Below, piece by piece: positions 33,953 to 43,658 of a stretch of 64,000 nt of DNA; within the stretch, counting starts at the first letter, position 1; each line of letters starts with the position of its first letter. The position numbers and the translations under genes are program-made. The stretch is from the NCBI GenBank assembly GCA_048887165.1, contig JBHLJZ010000002.1, positions 71,297 to 135,296 on the forward strand. Reading direction: 5' to 3'. Under the pieces are notes generated by a model. That model was not told the origin of the DNA. It saw only the letters and a program-made list of their open reading frames with translations, and ran no database searches. This stretch comes from SOKP01 sp048887165. GTDB lineage: Archaea > Asgardarchaeota > Lokiarchaeia > Sigyniarchaeales > SOKP01.

Positions 33953-35104
33953 ATGAAAGAATTATCCCATAAAGTTTACCAAGCACCTAAATCTGAGATT
34001 AGAAAATTATTCGATCTTGCTGCTGGTCGTAGTGATATCATAAGCCTTGGGATCGGTCAACCTGATTTTACCACTCCTCAACCTGCAATAGAAGGAAATA
34101 TTAATGCTTTAAGAAAAAAACTTACATATTATGCTCCAACTAAGGGTGTCCCGGAGTTATTACAGCTACTAGAGCAAAAAGTTAAAAATTTTAATAAAAT
34201 TGATGTGAATTGGAAAGAGAACATCATCGTCACAAATGGAGGCTCTCAAGCAATTACCCTTGCTTTTGCTACAATTTTTAATCCACATGATGAATTAATA
34301 ATATCGTCTCCTAATTTTATATCATATTTTTATTGTAGCCAATTTTTCGGAATTAAAGTAATAGAAATTGAGAGGAAGAAGAACTTTAGCCCAGATTTTG
34401 AAAAAATAAAAAATTCAATTTCGGATAAAACTAAAGCAATATTAATTAATGATCCTAATAATCCTACAGGATATGCTCTATCTTCAAATGAATTACACGA
34501 GATTACTAATATTGTTAAAGAAAACGATTTATACTTGATAATCGATGAAGTTTATGAGAATTACCTTTATGATGGTTTGAAGCATATTAGTCCTGCTTCA
34601 ATAGATGGGATGTTTGATCGAACAATTACATTAAATGCAATGTCAAAACTTTTTTCTGCAACTGGCTTTAGACAAGGATATGTTGTGGCTAAAAAAGAGA
34701 TTATAGATTTAATGGAAAAATATCATCAATATACTGTAGCAGGTACGAATCATGCTGCTCAATATGGATTTATTGAAGCATTAAAGATGGATAAAAGCTT
34801 TTTCAATGAGATATTAAAAAGCTTTGATGAAAGACGCCTATTAGTCTATAATAGATTGAAAGAATTTGGATTTGAAGTTGTCAAACCTAAAGGTGCTTTT
34901 TATATAATGCCTTCTGTTAAACGTTTTAATATTTCCGGCTCGGACTTTTCGAAGCGATTAATGCAAGAGCAGGGCGTTGCGATTGTACCTGGTGATATCT
35001 TTGGTTCTTATTCCAATGATAAATTAAGAATTTCTTATGCAACTGAAATGAGTAAATTAGTAGAAGCAATGAATCGTATTGAAAAATTTATAAAGAATTT
35101 ATAA
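33953..35104 (+). CDS. Class I/II PLP aminotransferase
   Basis: A 383-residue fold-type I aminotransferase of the aspartate/aromatic subgroup. The N-terminal ISLGIGQPDF loop, NNPTGYALS (Asn contacting the cofactor), IIDEVYENYLYDG (Asp and Tyr contacts), the Schiff-base lysine in NAMSKLFSATGFRQGY (Lys at about 232) and the C-terminal carboxylate-binding Arg in LRISYATE are all present. It probably transaminates an amino acid with 2-oxoglutarate, with exact specificity undecided. Start ATG 33953, 73 nt after the GTPase; it converges with the M20 peptidase gene. Confidence 0.92.
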   Translation: MKELSHKVYQAPKSEIRKLFDLAAGRSDIISLGIGQPDFTTPQPAIEGNINALRKKLTYYAPTKGVPELLQLLEQKVKNFNKIDVNWKENIIVTNGGSQAITLAFATIFNPHDELIISSPNFISYFYCSQFFGIKVIEIERKKNFSPDFEKIKNSISDKTKAILINDPNNPTGYALSSNELHEITNIVKENDLYLIIDEVYENYLYDGLKHISPASIDGMFDRTITLNAMSKLFSATGFRQGYVVAKKEIIDLMEKYHQYTVAGTNHAAQYGFIEALKMDKSFFNEILKSFDERRLLVYNRLKEFGFEVVKPKGAFYIMPSVKRFNISGSDFSKRLMQEQGVAIVPGDIFGSYSNDKLRISYATEMSKLVEAMNRIEKFIKNL

Positions 35105-35112
35105 TGAACTTA

Positions 35113-36255
35113 TTAATCTTTAAGGTAGGTTTGCAAAAGAGCTTTAGTTAATAAATTGGTTGCTTCATAAACATCTTCTATTTTTACATGTTCATTTTCT
35201 CTATGAACTACAGCAGGATCGCCCGGACCATAAATCACAAAAGGAACTGGATTTTTAGAGTCAACAAGTACGGCACTATCAGTAGCATATGGTAAGCCAA
35301 TAAATTTCCTATTAGTTATTTTCTTTAAATTTTGAACAAATGAAAATTTAGTATCAGTTTGAAGTGATGGCAATGTAAAAGTTATTACTACTTTAAGAGA
35401 GCAAGGAGATAATTTGATATCCTTTAACTTTTTTATAAGTCGTCCAACATCTTGCTCTGGGATTAATCGAAAGTCAACTTGCATAATAGTTTTATTAGGA
35501 ACTATATTTATTGTTGTTCCTCCTTCAATTTTGCCAATATTAATCGTTGAAGAACCTAATATTTCATTTTCGAAATCATCTAAACAATTGTAAAGTTGAG
35601 GTATCAATTTTAAGGCACCTTCAATAGAATTAATACCCATGTAGGGAGTAGATCCATGAGCAGATTTTCCGTAAATCTCTAAATTCGCCCATAATAAACC
35701 TTTTTCAGCTATACCTATATTCATATTAGTTGGTTCACCAATAATTAACAATATTGAATTTCTCAAAACGCCTTTTCTAGCGGAGGTTAAAGCACCTGTC
35801 ATACCGGCTTCCTCATCTGCAGTTCCAAGAAATACCAACGAGTATTTTTTCAAAAACTTAGTGTATTCTTTAAGTTTTTTCATAGTTCCGATTAACATCG
35901 TCAATCCTGCTTTCATATCAGCTGAACCTCGACCGTATAACTTTCCGTCCACAATATCAGCTGAAAATGGGGGATGCTTCCATTCTTCATAATTTCCTGG
36001 TGGTACTACGTCAAAATGCCCTGAAAGAATAATTTTTTCTTTTCCTGTGCCGATTTTTGTAACTAAATTACTAAGCTCAATATTTTTCTTTTTATAAGTT
36101 ATAATTTCATTTTGAAAGCCTTCCGATTCTGTAAAAACTTCTGAAATCAAATATTCAATTATTTTATCTGTTTTACCTGGTGGATTTTCTGTAGGAATCT
36201 TAACTAATCGTCTTAAGATATCAACTAAACCTTTATTCGAAATTAGACTATTCAT
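35113..36255 (-). CDS. M20-family metallo-amidohydrolase (ArgE/DapE-like)
   Basis: A 380-residue zinc-dependent deacylase/peptidase. Residues of the co-catalytic zinc site are visible: LSGHFDVVPPG (His, Asp), GRGSADMKAGLTMLI (bridging Asp), GTADEEAGMTGA (catalytic Glu-Glu), and, near the C-terminus, YGPGDPAVVHRENEHV (His). The dimerisation domain contains GKSAHGSTPYMGINSIEG. ArgE, DapE and succinyl-diaminopimelate desuccinylase are all in this family; the substrate cannot be chosen from these motifs. Start ATG 36255; it lies 48 nt downstream of the M24 peptidase gene on the same strand. Confidence 0.9.
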   Translation of the reverse strand: MNSLISNKGLVDILRRLVKIPTENPPGKTDKIIEYLISEVFTESEGFQNEIITYKKKNIELSNLVTKIGTGKEKIILSGHFDVVPPGNYEEWKHPPFSADIVDGKLYGRGSADMKAGLTMLIGTMKKLKEYTKFLKKYSLVFLGTADEEAGMTGALTSARKGVLRNSILLIIGEPTNMNIGIAEKGLLWANLEIYGKSAHGSTPYMGINSIEGALKLIPQLYNCLDDFENEILGSSTINIGKIEGGTTINIVPNKTIMQVDFRLIPEQDVGRLIKKLKDIKLSPCSLKVVITFTLPSLQTDTKFSFVQNLKKITNRKFIGLPYATDSAVLVDSKNPVPFVIYGPGDPAVVHRENEHVKIEDVYEATNLLTKALLQTYLKD

Positions 36256-36303
36256 ATTTCAATCAATCAACGAATTAATTATTATTCCTAAAAAGATAAA
36301 TAT

Positions 36304-37509
36304 TTAGACATAATCAACTTCGAATGGAGTTTTTGAAAGAATTTCTGCACCATTTTTCTTAACCAATGTAGGTGACTCAAGGCGTAAACCTCCAAGCCCC
36401 GGTCTATTGAAAACGATTGCAGCTATCTCGACCATATTTTCTTCAAACTCTAAAGGACCCCACTCTTTTCCGGGCACTACAACAGGCCAACTCTCATTTC
36501 CTATGCATCCTATCCCATGTCCTATACCAAAAAATAGATCATTTGGAAATCCTTCTTTCTCAGCTACTTTCCTAACATTTTGATAGCAATCTTCAAAAGT
36601 ATTTCCTATATACATATTATCGATAAGAGTATAACATAATTGCTCATATACATCATTAAACTTTTTTAATTCAGAAGAATATTCCCCAAGAACATAATTA
36701 TGGCTCAAATCTCCTAAATAACATCCGGATTCGCTGTGTAAATCGACGAGTAATGATTCACCTTCCTCAACAACCTTATTTGTTGCAGGAGTACAACCAT
36801 TAAAGGTATAACTTGCACGATAACCAGAACCAATCTCTTGATTCCCTGTAAAGGTCCATTCATAATTACTCCCCGCTTTACGCATAGCTAACGTGCCAAT
36901 TCCTGCAATCTCGTTTTCAGTAAACCTTTTTCCGTCGGGACGTTCAATCAATGCTTCTTTTACTGCCTGTTGACCAATATCTGTAATCTCACTCGCTTTG
37001 CGAAGCATTGCAATCTCTTCAGGCTCTTTGATGAATTGAATCCTTTCTGTTTTTTCATTGAAATCTATCAATGAACAACCAGGGAACATATTTTTTAAAA
37101 GTTCAGATTCCGTATACGAAAGCATTTGACCAGTAACACATATATCAACTCCCATTTCAACACCAATTCTAGGAGGTCTCCCTTTAGAATTGTAAACTCC
37201 TGCTTTTTTTGCTGTTGATTGTAACTTCTTTTCCCAATAAAAGCCCTTCATAGGACCCCAACCACTCACTTTAATATTAGATTGAGCCTCATCCTTCACA
37301 CGTTCTACATCTAAAAGTACCGTAAATAATTCAGGACTTCCTCCTCCTTGTTTTGGCAGAAAAATATAACTTTTCCAAGGGACAAAACAACCTGATAAAT
37401 AAGTTATTGACTTCACACGTGTAAGAACACAGAAATCTAAGTTAAGATCTTCCATGGCTTCTTGATATTTTTTAATATGCCCATCCCAGTTAATTTTAAT
37501 TTCAGTCAA
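36304..37509 (-). CDS. M24-family (Xaa-Pro dipeptidase-like) metallopeptidase
   Basis: A 401-residue protein of the pita-bread M24 family with the N-terminal creatinase-type domain. Metal-ligand segments are VDLHSESGCYLGDLSH (two Asp), FGIGHGIGCIGNES (His), and two C-terminal Glu regions, ENMVEIAAIVFNRPG and GGLRLESPTLV. The spacing HSESGCYLGD differs slightly from the usual VDxGxxxxGYxSD, and TIEPG is replaced by EIAAI, so the enzyme is a divergent member and might act on a non-peptide substrate. The start is TTG 37509; an in-frame stop lies two codons upstream and GAGG is located 9 nt before the TTG. Followed by the M20 gene. Confidence 0.87.
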   Translation of the reverse strand: MTEIKINWDGHIKKYQEAMEDLNLDFCVLTRVKSITYLSGCFVPWKSYIFLPKQGGGSPELFTVLLDVERVKDEAQSNIKVSGWGPMKGFYWEKKLQSTAKKAGVYNSKGRPPRIGVEMGVDICVTGQMLSYTESELLKNMFPGCSLIDFNEKTERIQFIKEPEEIAMLRKASEITDIGQQAVKEALIERPDGKRFTENEIAGIGTLAMRKAGSNYEWTFTGNQEIGSGYRASYTFNGCTPATNKVVEEGESLLVDLHSESGCYLGDLSHNYVLGEYSSELKKFNDVYEQLCYTLIDNMYIGNTFEDCYQNVRKVAEKEGFPNDLFFGIGHGIGCIGNESWPVVVPGKEWGPLEFEENMVEIAAIVFNRPGLGGLRLESPTLVKKNGAEILSKTPFEVDYV

Positions 37510-37729
37510 AAATTAAACCTCAATAATCTTTGGTTAATCTAAATTATTTGAAATCTTATATATACCTTTTTAAAATAGAATCGTCAGAAATTTGTAAGAT
37601 TAATTTTTGTAAATTAATCTAATTTTATAGAAAAAAATTCTGAGCATCCAATTTCCTTGGCATGAATAAAAATTTACATGAGATAATAATAAACAGATAT
37701 TTAAAAAAGAGTTAAAATTGATTTTTTCA

Positions 37730-40012
37730 TTATTTATAGAAATCTGCTGACGATTCTTTAATATTACGTGATTCAGTAATTTCTTTTGCCATAGCTTCAT
37801 ATCGTTGAATTATCTCGGTTGGAAGTGTGGATTTAATCTTATTTAAAGCAAATTCAAAATGAATATTCTCAACTTTTTCAAACTTTTCCATTTTTTCTCT
37901 AATAGCTTGCATACCTGCTTCTCGACAAACATTCTCTAAATCTGCTCCACTATATCCTTCAGTGATTTGAGAAACATGCTTTAGAGATACATTATCAGCT
38001 AAAGGCATATTAGCTGTATGAACTTCTAAAATCTTTAACCGAGATTCAAAATCGGGAGCATCGACATAAATTAGTCTATCAAACCTCCCTGGCCTTAAAA
38101 ATGCAGGATCAACGATATCTGGTCGATTAGTACTTGCTATAGTAACTATTCCCTTACGATTTTCGATTCCATCCATTTCAACTAAAATTTGATTTACAAT
38201 TGAAGCATAGACCTGAGTACCAGCATATTCTCCTCTCCCAGAAGAAATAGCATCAATTTCATCGAAGTAAATAATTGATGGTGCTGCTTGTCGAGCTTTT
38301 CGAAAAATTTCTCTTACAGCTTTTTCACTTTCTCCAACCCATTTAGAAAAAATCTCCGGACCTTTAATTGATATAAAATTAGATTTAGTTTCAGTAGCTA
38401 TGGCTTTCGCTAAAAGAGTTTTTCCACACCCAGGAGGACCAAATAAAAGAATTCCATTTAAAGGCCGAATTCCTGCTTTTTCAAATAACTTTGGATACTT
38501 TAAAGGCCATTCAACAGCTTCTTTTAACTCTTGTTTAATTTCTTCTAATCCTCCTACATCTTCCCAATTGACATTAGGAATTTCAACCATGACTTCTCGC
38601 ATCGCAGAAGGTTCAATCATATTTATTGCTTGCATGAAATCATTGTCTGTTATTTTTAATTCCTGTATAATATCGCTTGGAATTGGCTCATCTAAATTGA
38701 TTTTAGGTAAAATTTTCCTTAAAGCGAACATCGCTGCCTCTCTACATACTGCCATGATATCTGCTCCAACAAAACCATAAGTAATCTCAGCATATTGATC
38801 TAGATCCACATCTTCTTCAAATGGCATACCTCTTGTATGAATTTGGAATATTTCTTTGCGTCCTTTCACATTTGGTACACCAAATTCAATTTCACGATCA
38901 AACCTCCCCGGTCTTCTTAATGCTTCATCTATTGCATTTATTCTATTTGTAGCACCTATACAAATTATTTCACCTCTTCCCCTTAAACCGTCAAGCAATG
39001 ATAATAATTGTGACACTACTCTTCTTTCTACTTCTCCAGAAGTATCAACTCTCTTTGGAGCAATTGAATCGATCTCATCAATAAAAATTATAGATGGGGC
39101 ATTTTCTTCAGCTTGTCTAAATATATCTCTTAAACGACCTTCACTTGCTCCATAAAATTTACTCATGATTTCTGGACCATTAATAGAAATAAAATGAGCA
39201 TTAGATTCTTGCGATACAGCTTTTGCCATCAAAGTTTTACCTGTACCAGATGGCCCATAAAATAATACTCCCTTTGGCGGATCAATATTTAATCTATGAA
39301 ATAGTTCAGGATGTTTTAGAGGTAATTCAACCATCTCTCTAATTCTCTGAATTTCTTCTGTTAACCCCCCAACATCATCATACGTTACTACTCCTCCGGA
39401 AACGTTAAGTACAGCAACCCTTTTATTGACTTTAATTCTAGTTTCTCTTGTAATTTTTACTACTTTATCAGATGGTACTGTATTTTCAACGATCAATCTT
39501 AATGTTCCCAATGTTGGTCTTCTTTTAGGGCTCCGCATGATCATACTCATGAATTCATTCATTGGATTATCCGGATCTTGCTTTTGATATACTGCTCCTA
39601 AAACATCAACAATATCACCAATTACAACTGGTTTATCAATAAGTTTTGCTTTAATTGCTTCAGCTTGCCTTTTGAGATCGATATTATCTTTTGTTGGAGT
39701 TAATTCTATTTCCTCAGCAGCATACACTTTTGCCAGTTTTATTTTAACATATTCTCCTATTGTTGCTCCCGCATTTAGGCGTTGTAACCCGTCAAGTCTA
39801 ATAATCCCTTTTCCTTTATCAGCAATGCTGGATACCACAATTCCTGTTGTTTTTTTCTTACCTCTAATCTCAATTATATTACCAGTAGTTAATCCTAATT
39901 GCTCAAGTATTAGTTGATCAATATAACATAAAGAGCGACCACTCCTACTTTTCTCTAATTCTTCAATTCTTAACTTTACGTGTTTTTTTATACTATTATT
40001 ATTATTTGACAT
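37730..40012 (-). CDS. cdc48: CDC48/p97-type AAA+ ATPase
   Basis: A 760-residue double-ring unfoldase. The N-terminal double-psi-barrel domain spans about 1-200 and the D1 and D2 AAA modules follow. D1 Walker A is GPSGTGKT (253-260) and Walker B IIFIDEID (308-315). D2 Walker A is GPPGCGKT (525-532) and Walker B IIYFDEID (580-587). The D1 P-loop has Ser in place of the usual Pro. Pore and arginine-finger regions look normal. The protein ends DFYK, without a clear proteasome-docking HbYX motif. CDC48 extracts and unfolds proteins using ATP, in archaea probably feeding the proteasome. Single gene, start ATG 40012. Confidence 0.96.
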   Translation of the reverse strand: MSNNNNSIKKHVKLRIEELEKSRSGRSLCYIDQLILEQLGLTTGNIIEIRGKKKTTGIVVSSIADKGKGIIRLDGLQRLNAGATIGEYVKIKLAKVYAAEEIELTPTKDNIDLKRQAEAIKAKLIDKPVVIGDIVDVLGAVYQKQDPDNPMNEFMSMIMRSPKRRPTLGTLRLIVENTVPSDKVVKITRETRIKVNKRVAVLNVSGGVVTYDDVGGLTEEIQRIREMVELPLKHPELFHRLNIDPPKGVLFYGPSGTGKTLMAKAVSQESNAHFISINGPEIMSKFYGASEGRLRDIFRQAEENAPSIIFIDEIDSIAPKRVDTSGEVERRVVSQLLSLLDGLRGRGEIICIGATNRINAIDEALRRPGRFDREIEFGVPNVKGRKEIFQIHTRGMPFEEDVDLDQYAEITYGFVGADIMAVCREAAMFALRKILPKINLDEPIPSDIIQELKITDNDFMQAINMIEPSAMREVMVEIPNVNWEDVGGLEEIKQELKEAVEWPLKYPKLFEKAGIRPLNGILLFGPPGCGKTLLAKAIATETKSNFISIKGPEIFSKWVGESEKAVREIFRKARQAAPSIIYFDEIDAISSGRGEYAGTQVYASIVNQILVEMDGIENRKGIVTIASTNRPDIVDPAFLRPGRFDRLIYVDAPDFESRLKILEVHTANMPLADNVSLKHVSQITEGYSGADLENVCREAGMQAIREKMEKFEKVENIHFEFALNKIKSTLPTEIIQRYEAMAKEITESRNIKESSADFYK

Positions 40013-40135
40013 AATGTAGTCAATTGAATATTTTCAAATTTAACTTAATTTAAATTATAAACCTTATAAATATAAAGTAAATCTTAGTTTATTTTCTTTT
40101 CTTTTATTTTATATAATATCTTTGTTATCCATTTG

Positions 40136-40936
40136 CTAAGAAATATCAATTTTTAATTGTTTCTCTAAAAAGGCGATAAACTTCTTCGATATCTCCGATT
40201 TTTGTAAGAATGCGTTTAAATTGTTTTTAACAAACAATTTTCTTTTTTTTAAAATTTCTGTTTTCAAATTGCTATAATTTGAATTATTTAAAAGGGTTCC
40301 TACTACTTTTCTTGTTTCCCTATCTAGATTCTGATGATATTTAATGTTAATTTTATCTTTTTTTTTTAGTTTCTCAAATTCAGATAGATTAATACTTGGC
40401 TCATTTTCTATATGTTTAAGTAAATCTTCAACAATTGAATCCATTTTCAAATTTTGAGATAGATCATAGATTTTTATTGGAAAATCCCAAGCGTATCCCC
40501 CAAATTCATCAAATTTCTCTTTAATTTTGTAAATAATTTGATTAGGTATGGGATTTCCTCTTTCATTATTCCATTTTATACATTGTTCTATAGGTGTTGA
40601 GATATGAATTAAAAAATAATTTTTGTTTAAATTTTCTGCAATTTTCTTTAAATCGTGTCTCATACTCGAAAAATAATTCAAGTCATCACTAATTACAATA
40701 AAACCCTTTTTTAATCCTGATTTAATCTCCCTTAGATTTTTTTCTCTAACAATATGTTCTTTTTTATAATCAAATTTCTTTGGTGATATTTTATTTCTGA
40801 TTTTATCTGGATCAATTATCATAACTTTGAAATCCGGATTACTTTTTTCAAGTACCATCTTAATTTCTGAGGCAAAAGTAGATTTTCCTGAAGCTGGTAA
40901 TCCAATTAAAATAATTAAAAAATTTTGATTAATCAC
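40136..40936 (-). CDS. PSTK-like kinase (O-phosphoseryl-tRNA(Sec) kinase)
   Basis: A 266-residue P-loop kinase. Walker A is GLPASGKST (12-20). Typical PSTK features follow: the DDLNYFSSMRHDL motif near 94-106, HISTPIEQCIKWNNERG, and a KFDEFGGYAWDFP segment. The C-terminal domain has the H-x3-D-x3-R pattern (HQNLDRETR). PSTK phosphorylates Ser-tRNA(Sec) as the first step of archaeal/eukaryotic selenocysteine formation; Asgard archaea have been reported to encode selenocysteine machinery. KTI12-like kinases share the fold and are the main alternative. The start is GTG 40936, overlapping the end of the upstream GIY-YIG gene by 8 nt, so the two are translationally coupled. Confidence 0.66.
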   Translation of the reverse strand: MINQNFLIILIGLPASGKSTFASEIKMVLEKSNPDFKVMIIDPDKIRNKISPKKFDYKKEHIVREKNLREIKSGLKKGFIVISDDLNYFSSMRHDLKKIAENLNKNYFLIHISTPIEQCIKWNNERGNPIPNQIIYKIKEKFDEFGGYAWDFPIKIYDLSQNLKMDSIVEDLLKHIENEPSINLSEFEKLKKKDKINIKYHQNLDRETRKVVGTLLNNSNYSNLKTEILKKRKLFVKNNLNAFLQKSEISKKFIAFLEKQLKIDIS

Positions 40937-41213
40937 TTAAAAAATCAGCTTTATCTAAATTTCTAATTAGTGTTAATTTTTCCTTTCTTGAAAAAGTTTT
41001 TATCTCTAATTCCCTTTTCATCGCTTCTTTTCTTTCTGCAAAGGTTTCAAAATATTTAAGTTCAATCTTCTTCTTACCCCGACAAAATTTTGCTCCTGTC
41101 CCTTTTTTATGTTCTTCTATTCTTCTATAGAGATTATTGGTATATCCTGTATAGAACCTTTTCTTATTGTTTTTTGAGATGGTTTCCAAAATATAAACAT
41201 AAAAAAAAGTCAT
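40929..41213 (-). CDS. GIY-YIG domain endonuclease-like protein
   Basis: A 94-residue stand-alone GIY-YIG protein of the YhbQ/UPF0213 type. Motifs are FYVYILETI (strand 1), RFYTGYTNNLYRRIEEH (the YIG strand as YTG, with the conserved Arg), a His in EEHKKGTGAKF and YFETFAERKEAMKRELEIK with Glu. The domain in this small class is a putative nuclease; SLX1 in eukaryotes is related. The start is ATG 41213. It overlaps the PSTK-like gene by 8 nt, an unusual coupling whose meaning is open. Confidence 0.85.
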   Translation of the reverse strand: MTFFYVYILETISKNNKKRFYTGYTNNLYRRIEEHKKGTGAKFCRGKKKIELKYFETFAERKEAMKRELEIKTFSRKEKLTLIRNLDKADFLSD

Positions 41214-41474
41214 ACTTTATTCACTATTTAAAAAATATAATATGTAATATTTATTTTTTTATGCAAAATAGTTGTTTTCCATTATTCTTATAAGGATCCA
41301 AATGAGAATTGAATAAATAAACGAAATATATCTCGTACAAGGTAATTTTAAATTAAATTTATTAATAAGAATTTTTATATTTTAAAAGAAAGGTTAAGAA
41401 TAATTTGGTGAATTGCTATTCCATTAGGAATATTTTTAATTAAATGGGATGTTGTCACTGGCGGGGTAATATAC

Positions 41475-42053
41475 ATGAAGTATCCTGAAGATTTAGAAAT
41501 CCCTAATAATATTGTGCAGCAAATCCAAATTTCTCATAACTTTATAGAATCTTATATAACAATTGAAGAAAAAAATTGGAATTCAATCTCATATTATAAT
41601 GAAGTTAAAGATATAATCATTGTATTAGCTTTAGATAAATATGACGATGCTTCAGACTATACAGTTATTTTAGATGAGTTTAAAACAGAATTGGAGTTGG
41701 ACCTAAAGGAAGAAGAATTACAAAACCATCTTCAAAGGATTTATAAACTCTCACTGAATGTTTTTAGAACCAGAGACGAAGTAATTGCTAAACTAAGCAA
41801 TGATGTAGCTAAATTAAAGAACTTAGAATATGATTTAAAAAAAAAGTTTAATAAAATAGCTACATCAGACCATTTAAAAGTAAAAAGTAAAATTCAATTC
41901 CTATTAGCAATTAATGATGAGTTGAAATATAAAGATTTGAAAAAGTCTATTAAAACTAGTAAAAAATGGTTAGATTCTGTTATTGAAACTCTACTCAAAA
42001 ATAAGATGATTGGTTATAATAGCAACAACGACACATATTATTTAATTTTCTGA
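41475..42053 (+). CDS. Coiled-coil protein with C-terminal winged-helix-like segment
   Basis: A 192-residue protein. The middle (about 85-135) is a charged helix likely to form a coiled coil. The last 55 residues (SKIQFLLAINDELKYKDLKK then IKTSKKWLDSVIETLLKNKM) have the helix-turn-helix spacing of a winged-helix domain, ending in a two-strand wing (IGYNSNNDTYYLI). It may be a transcription regulator, but the family is not recognised. ATG 41475 is preceded by GGCGGGG about 12 nt upstream. The 261 nt upstream hold no other gene I can see. Confidence 0.5.
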   Translation: MKYPEDLEIPNNIVQQIQISHNFIESYITIEEKNWNSISYYNEVKDIIIVLALDKYDDASDYTVILDEFKTELELDLKEEELQNHLQRIYKLSLNVFRTRDEVIAKLSNDVAKLKNLEYDLKKKFNKIATSDHLKVKSKIQFLLAINDELKYKDLKKSIKTSKKWLDSVIETLLKNKMIGYNSNNDTYYLIF

Positions 42054-42159
42054 ATATTGCAAATTCCTTTTTTTTAAATAATCATCTTCTTAAGAACGCT
42101 TTTATTTTTTAACTTAAAAAAACCTTTTAATTATTAATAAGATAAATTTTGAAGAAATT

Positions 42160-43293
42160 ATGAATATAACAGAAGAAGAACAAAAAGAAGTGCTTAAAGT
42201 ATTAAAATCCCAAATGCTTACATTACTACACGGTCAATATGTAAAAAAATTTGAAGAAGATTTCGCGAAATATATTGGTGTTAAACATGCAATTGGAGTA
42301 AATACTGGTACTGCTGCTCTTCATATAGCCATTGCTACCTTAAATATTGGCCCTGGAGATGAGGTTATTGTACCTCCGTTTACTTTTATAGCTACAGCTA
42401 GTTCTATCTTGCATAATAATGCAATACCAATATTTGCTGACATTGATGATAAATCTTATACATTAGATCCTGATTCTGTGAAGAAAAAAATAACTGATAA
42501 AACGAAAGCAATTATTCCTGTTCATTTAGCAGGAATTTGTGCTGATATGGGTGGATTAATAGATATCGCAAATGACAATGGAATTTATATTATTGAAGAT
42601 GCTTGTCAATCTATTGGTGCGAAATATAACGGAAAAAAAGTTGGTTCCATTGGAGATATCGGTTGTTTCAGTTTTTATCCCTCAAAAAACATAACTACTG
42701 GTGAAGGTGGTATGATTACTACCAATAGCGATGAGTTAGCTGAACAGTGTAGATTAATAAGACATCATGGTGAGCCCTCATGGTATGTTTACAATCGTTT
42801 AGGATATAATTATCGAATGACTGAAATTCAAGGAGCTATTGGGAAAGTCCAGTTAAAGAAAATTGATAAGTACATAGAAATTCGAAATAAAAATGCAGAA
42901 TATTTAACGGAAGCAGTAAAAAAGCTTCAAGGAATTGATCCTCCAAACGTGCCTTCTTATTGTGAACCCGCTTTTAATTATTGGATTGGACGTATTCATC
43001 CTGAGATCTTAGGTCTCAATAAAACTCAATTCATAGAAGAATTTCCTAAAAGTAAAGTTCTTTACCCTAAACCATTATATAAAACCAAAATATTTCAAGA
43101 AAAAATCGCTTACCCTAAAGGTTGTCCTTGGACTTGCCCTTTTTATGGAAAAACTATTGATTATACACAAAACGATCTTCCCGTTGTAGAAAAAGTTACA
43201 AGTGAGATCTTCGCATTAGATATTCATCCAAAATTGACAAAAAATGATTTAGAAGAAGATCTTGCTATTATGCAAAAATTAACTAAGAAATAA
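42160..43293 (+). CDS. DegT/DnrJ/EryC1/StrS-family sugar aminotransferase
   Basis: A 377-residue PLP enzyme of the DegT family. The Schiff-base lysine is in FSFYPSKNITTGEGGM (Lys at about 180). The family signature VNTGTAALHIA and the ALGA-like VIVPPFTFIATASS occur earlier, as does IIEDACQSIGAKYNGK with the Asp contacting the cofactor. Members transfer an amino group to keto-sugar nucleotides for glycan or lipopolysaccharide-like sugars. It probably takes part in surface glycan synthesis, but the sugar is unknown. Start ATG 42160. Acylphosphatase follows after 25 nt. Confidence 0.9.
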   Translation: MNITEEEQKEVLKVLKSQMLTLLHGQYVKKFEEDFAKYIGVKHAIGVNTGTAALHIAIATLNIGPGDEVIVPPFTFIATASSILHNNAIPIFADIDDKSYTLDPDSVKKKITDKTKAIIPVHLAGICADMGGLIDIANDNGIYIIEDACQSIGAKYNGKKVGSIGDIGCFSFYPSKNITTGEGGMITTNSDELAEQCRLIRHHGEPSWYVYNRLGYNYRMTEIQGAIGKVQLKKIDKYIEIRNKNAEYLTEAVKKLQGIDPPNVPSYCEPAFNYWIGRIHPEILGLNKTQFIEEFPKSKVLYPKPLYKTKIFQEKIAYPKGCPWTCPFYGKTIDYTQNDLPVVEKVTSEIFALDIHPKLTKNDLEEDLAIMQKLTKK

Positions 43294-43318
43294 ATTATTA
43301 AAAAAATTAATCTTTTTG

Positions 43319-43591
43319 ATGAAGAAAATTACAATAAGGGTATATGGGCTTGTGCAAGGAGTTTTTTATCGTTATACTACCCGAAAAGTTGCAAGAAACT
43401 TAGGATTAACTGGAATTGTTAAAAATATGCCAGATGGTAGTGTATATATAGAAGCAGAAGGACCTGAGGGCAAACTAAAAGAGTTATTAGATTTCTCAAG
43501 AAAAGGTCCAAAATATGCTCAAGTAGAAAGGGTTGAATTTGAATTTATGGAATTTCAAGACAGATTTAAAGGTTTTGAATACGATTTTTAA
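43319..43591 (+). CDS. acyP: Acylphosphatase
   Basis: A 90-residue acylphosphatase, which hydrolyses carboxyl-phosphate bonds such as those of carbamoyl or acetyl phosphate. The phosphate loop with catalytic Arg is GLVQGVFYRYTTR (Arg18) and the catalytic Asn is in GIVKNMPDGSV (Asn36), followed by EAEGPEGKLKELL. The length is standard for the family. The frame also opens at TTG 43316, but ATG 43319 is preferred. It follows the DegT gene at 25 nt. Confidence 0.95.
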   Translation: MKKITIRVYGLVQGVFYRYTTRKVARNLGLTGIVKNMPDGSVYIEAEGPEGKLKELLDFSRKGPKYAQVERVEFEFMEFQDRFKGFEYDF

Positions 43592-43658
43592 AATTATCCT
43601 GTCATATATTACCTGGATATTATTATGGAACATAAATAATTTTTGGATTTAATTATTT

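Noticed and set aside
37600..37800. Minus-strand open frame overlapping the CDC48 3' end
   Set aside because: Different frame over the end of a certain gene, no domain, likely chance.
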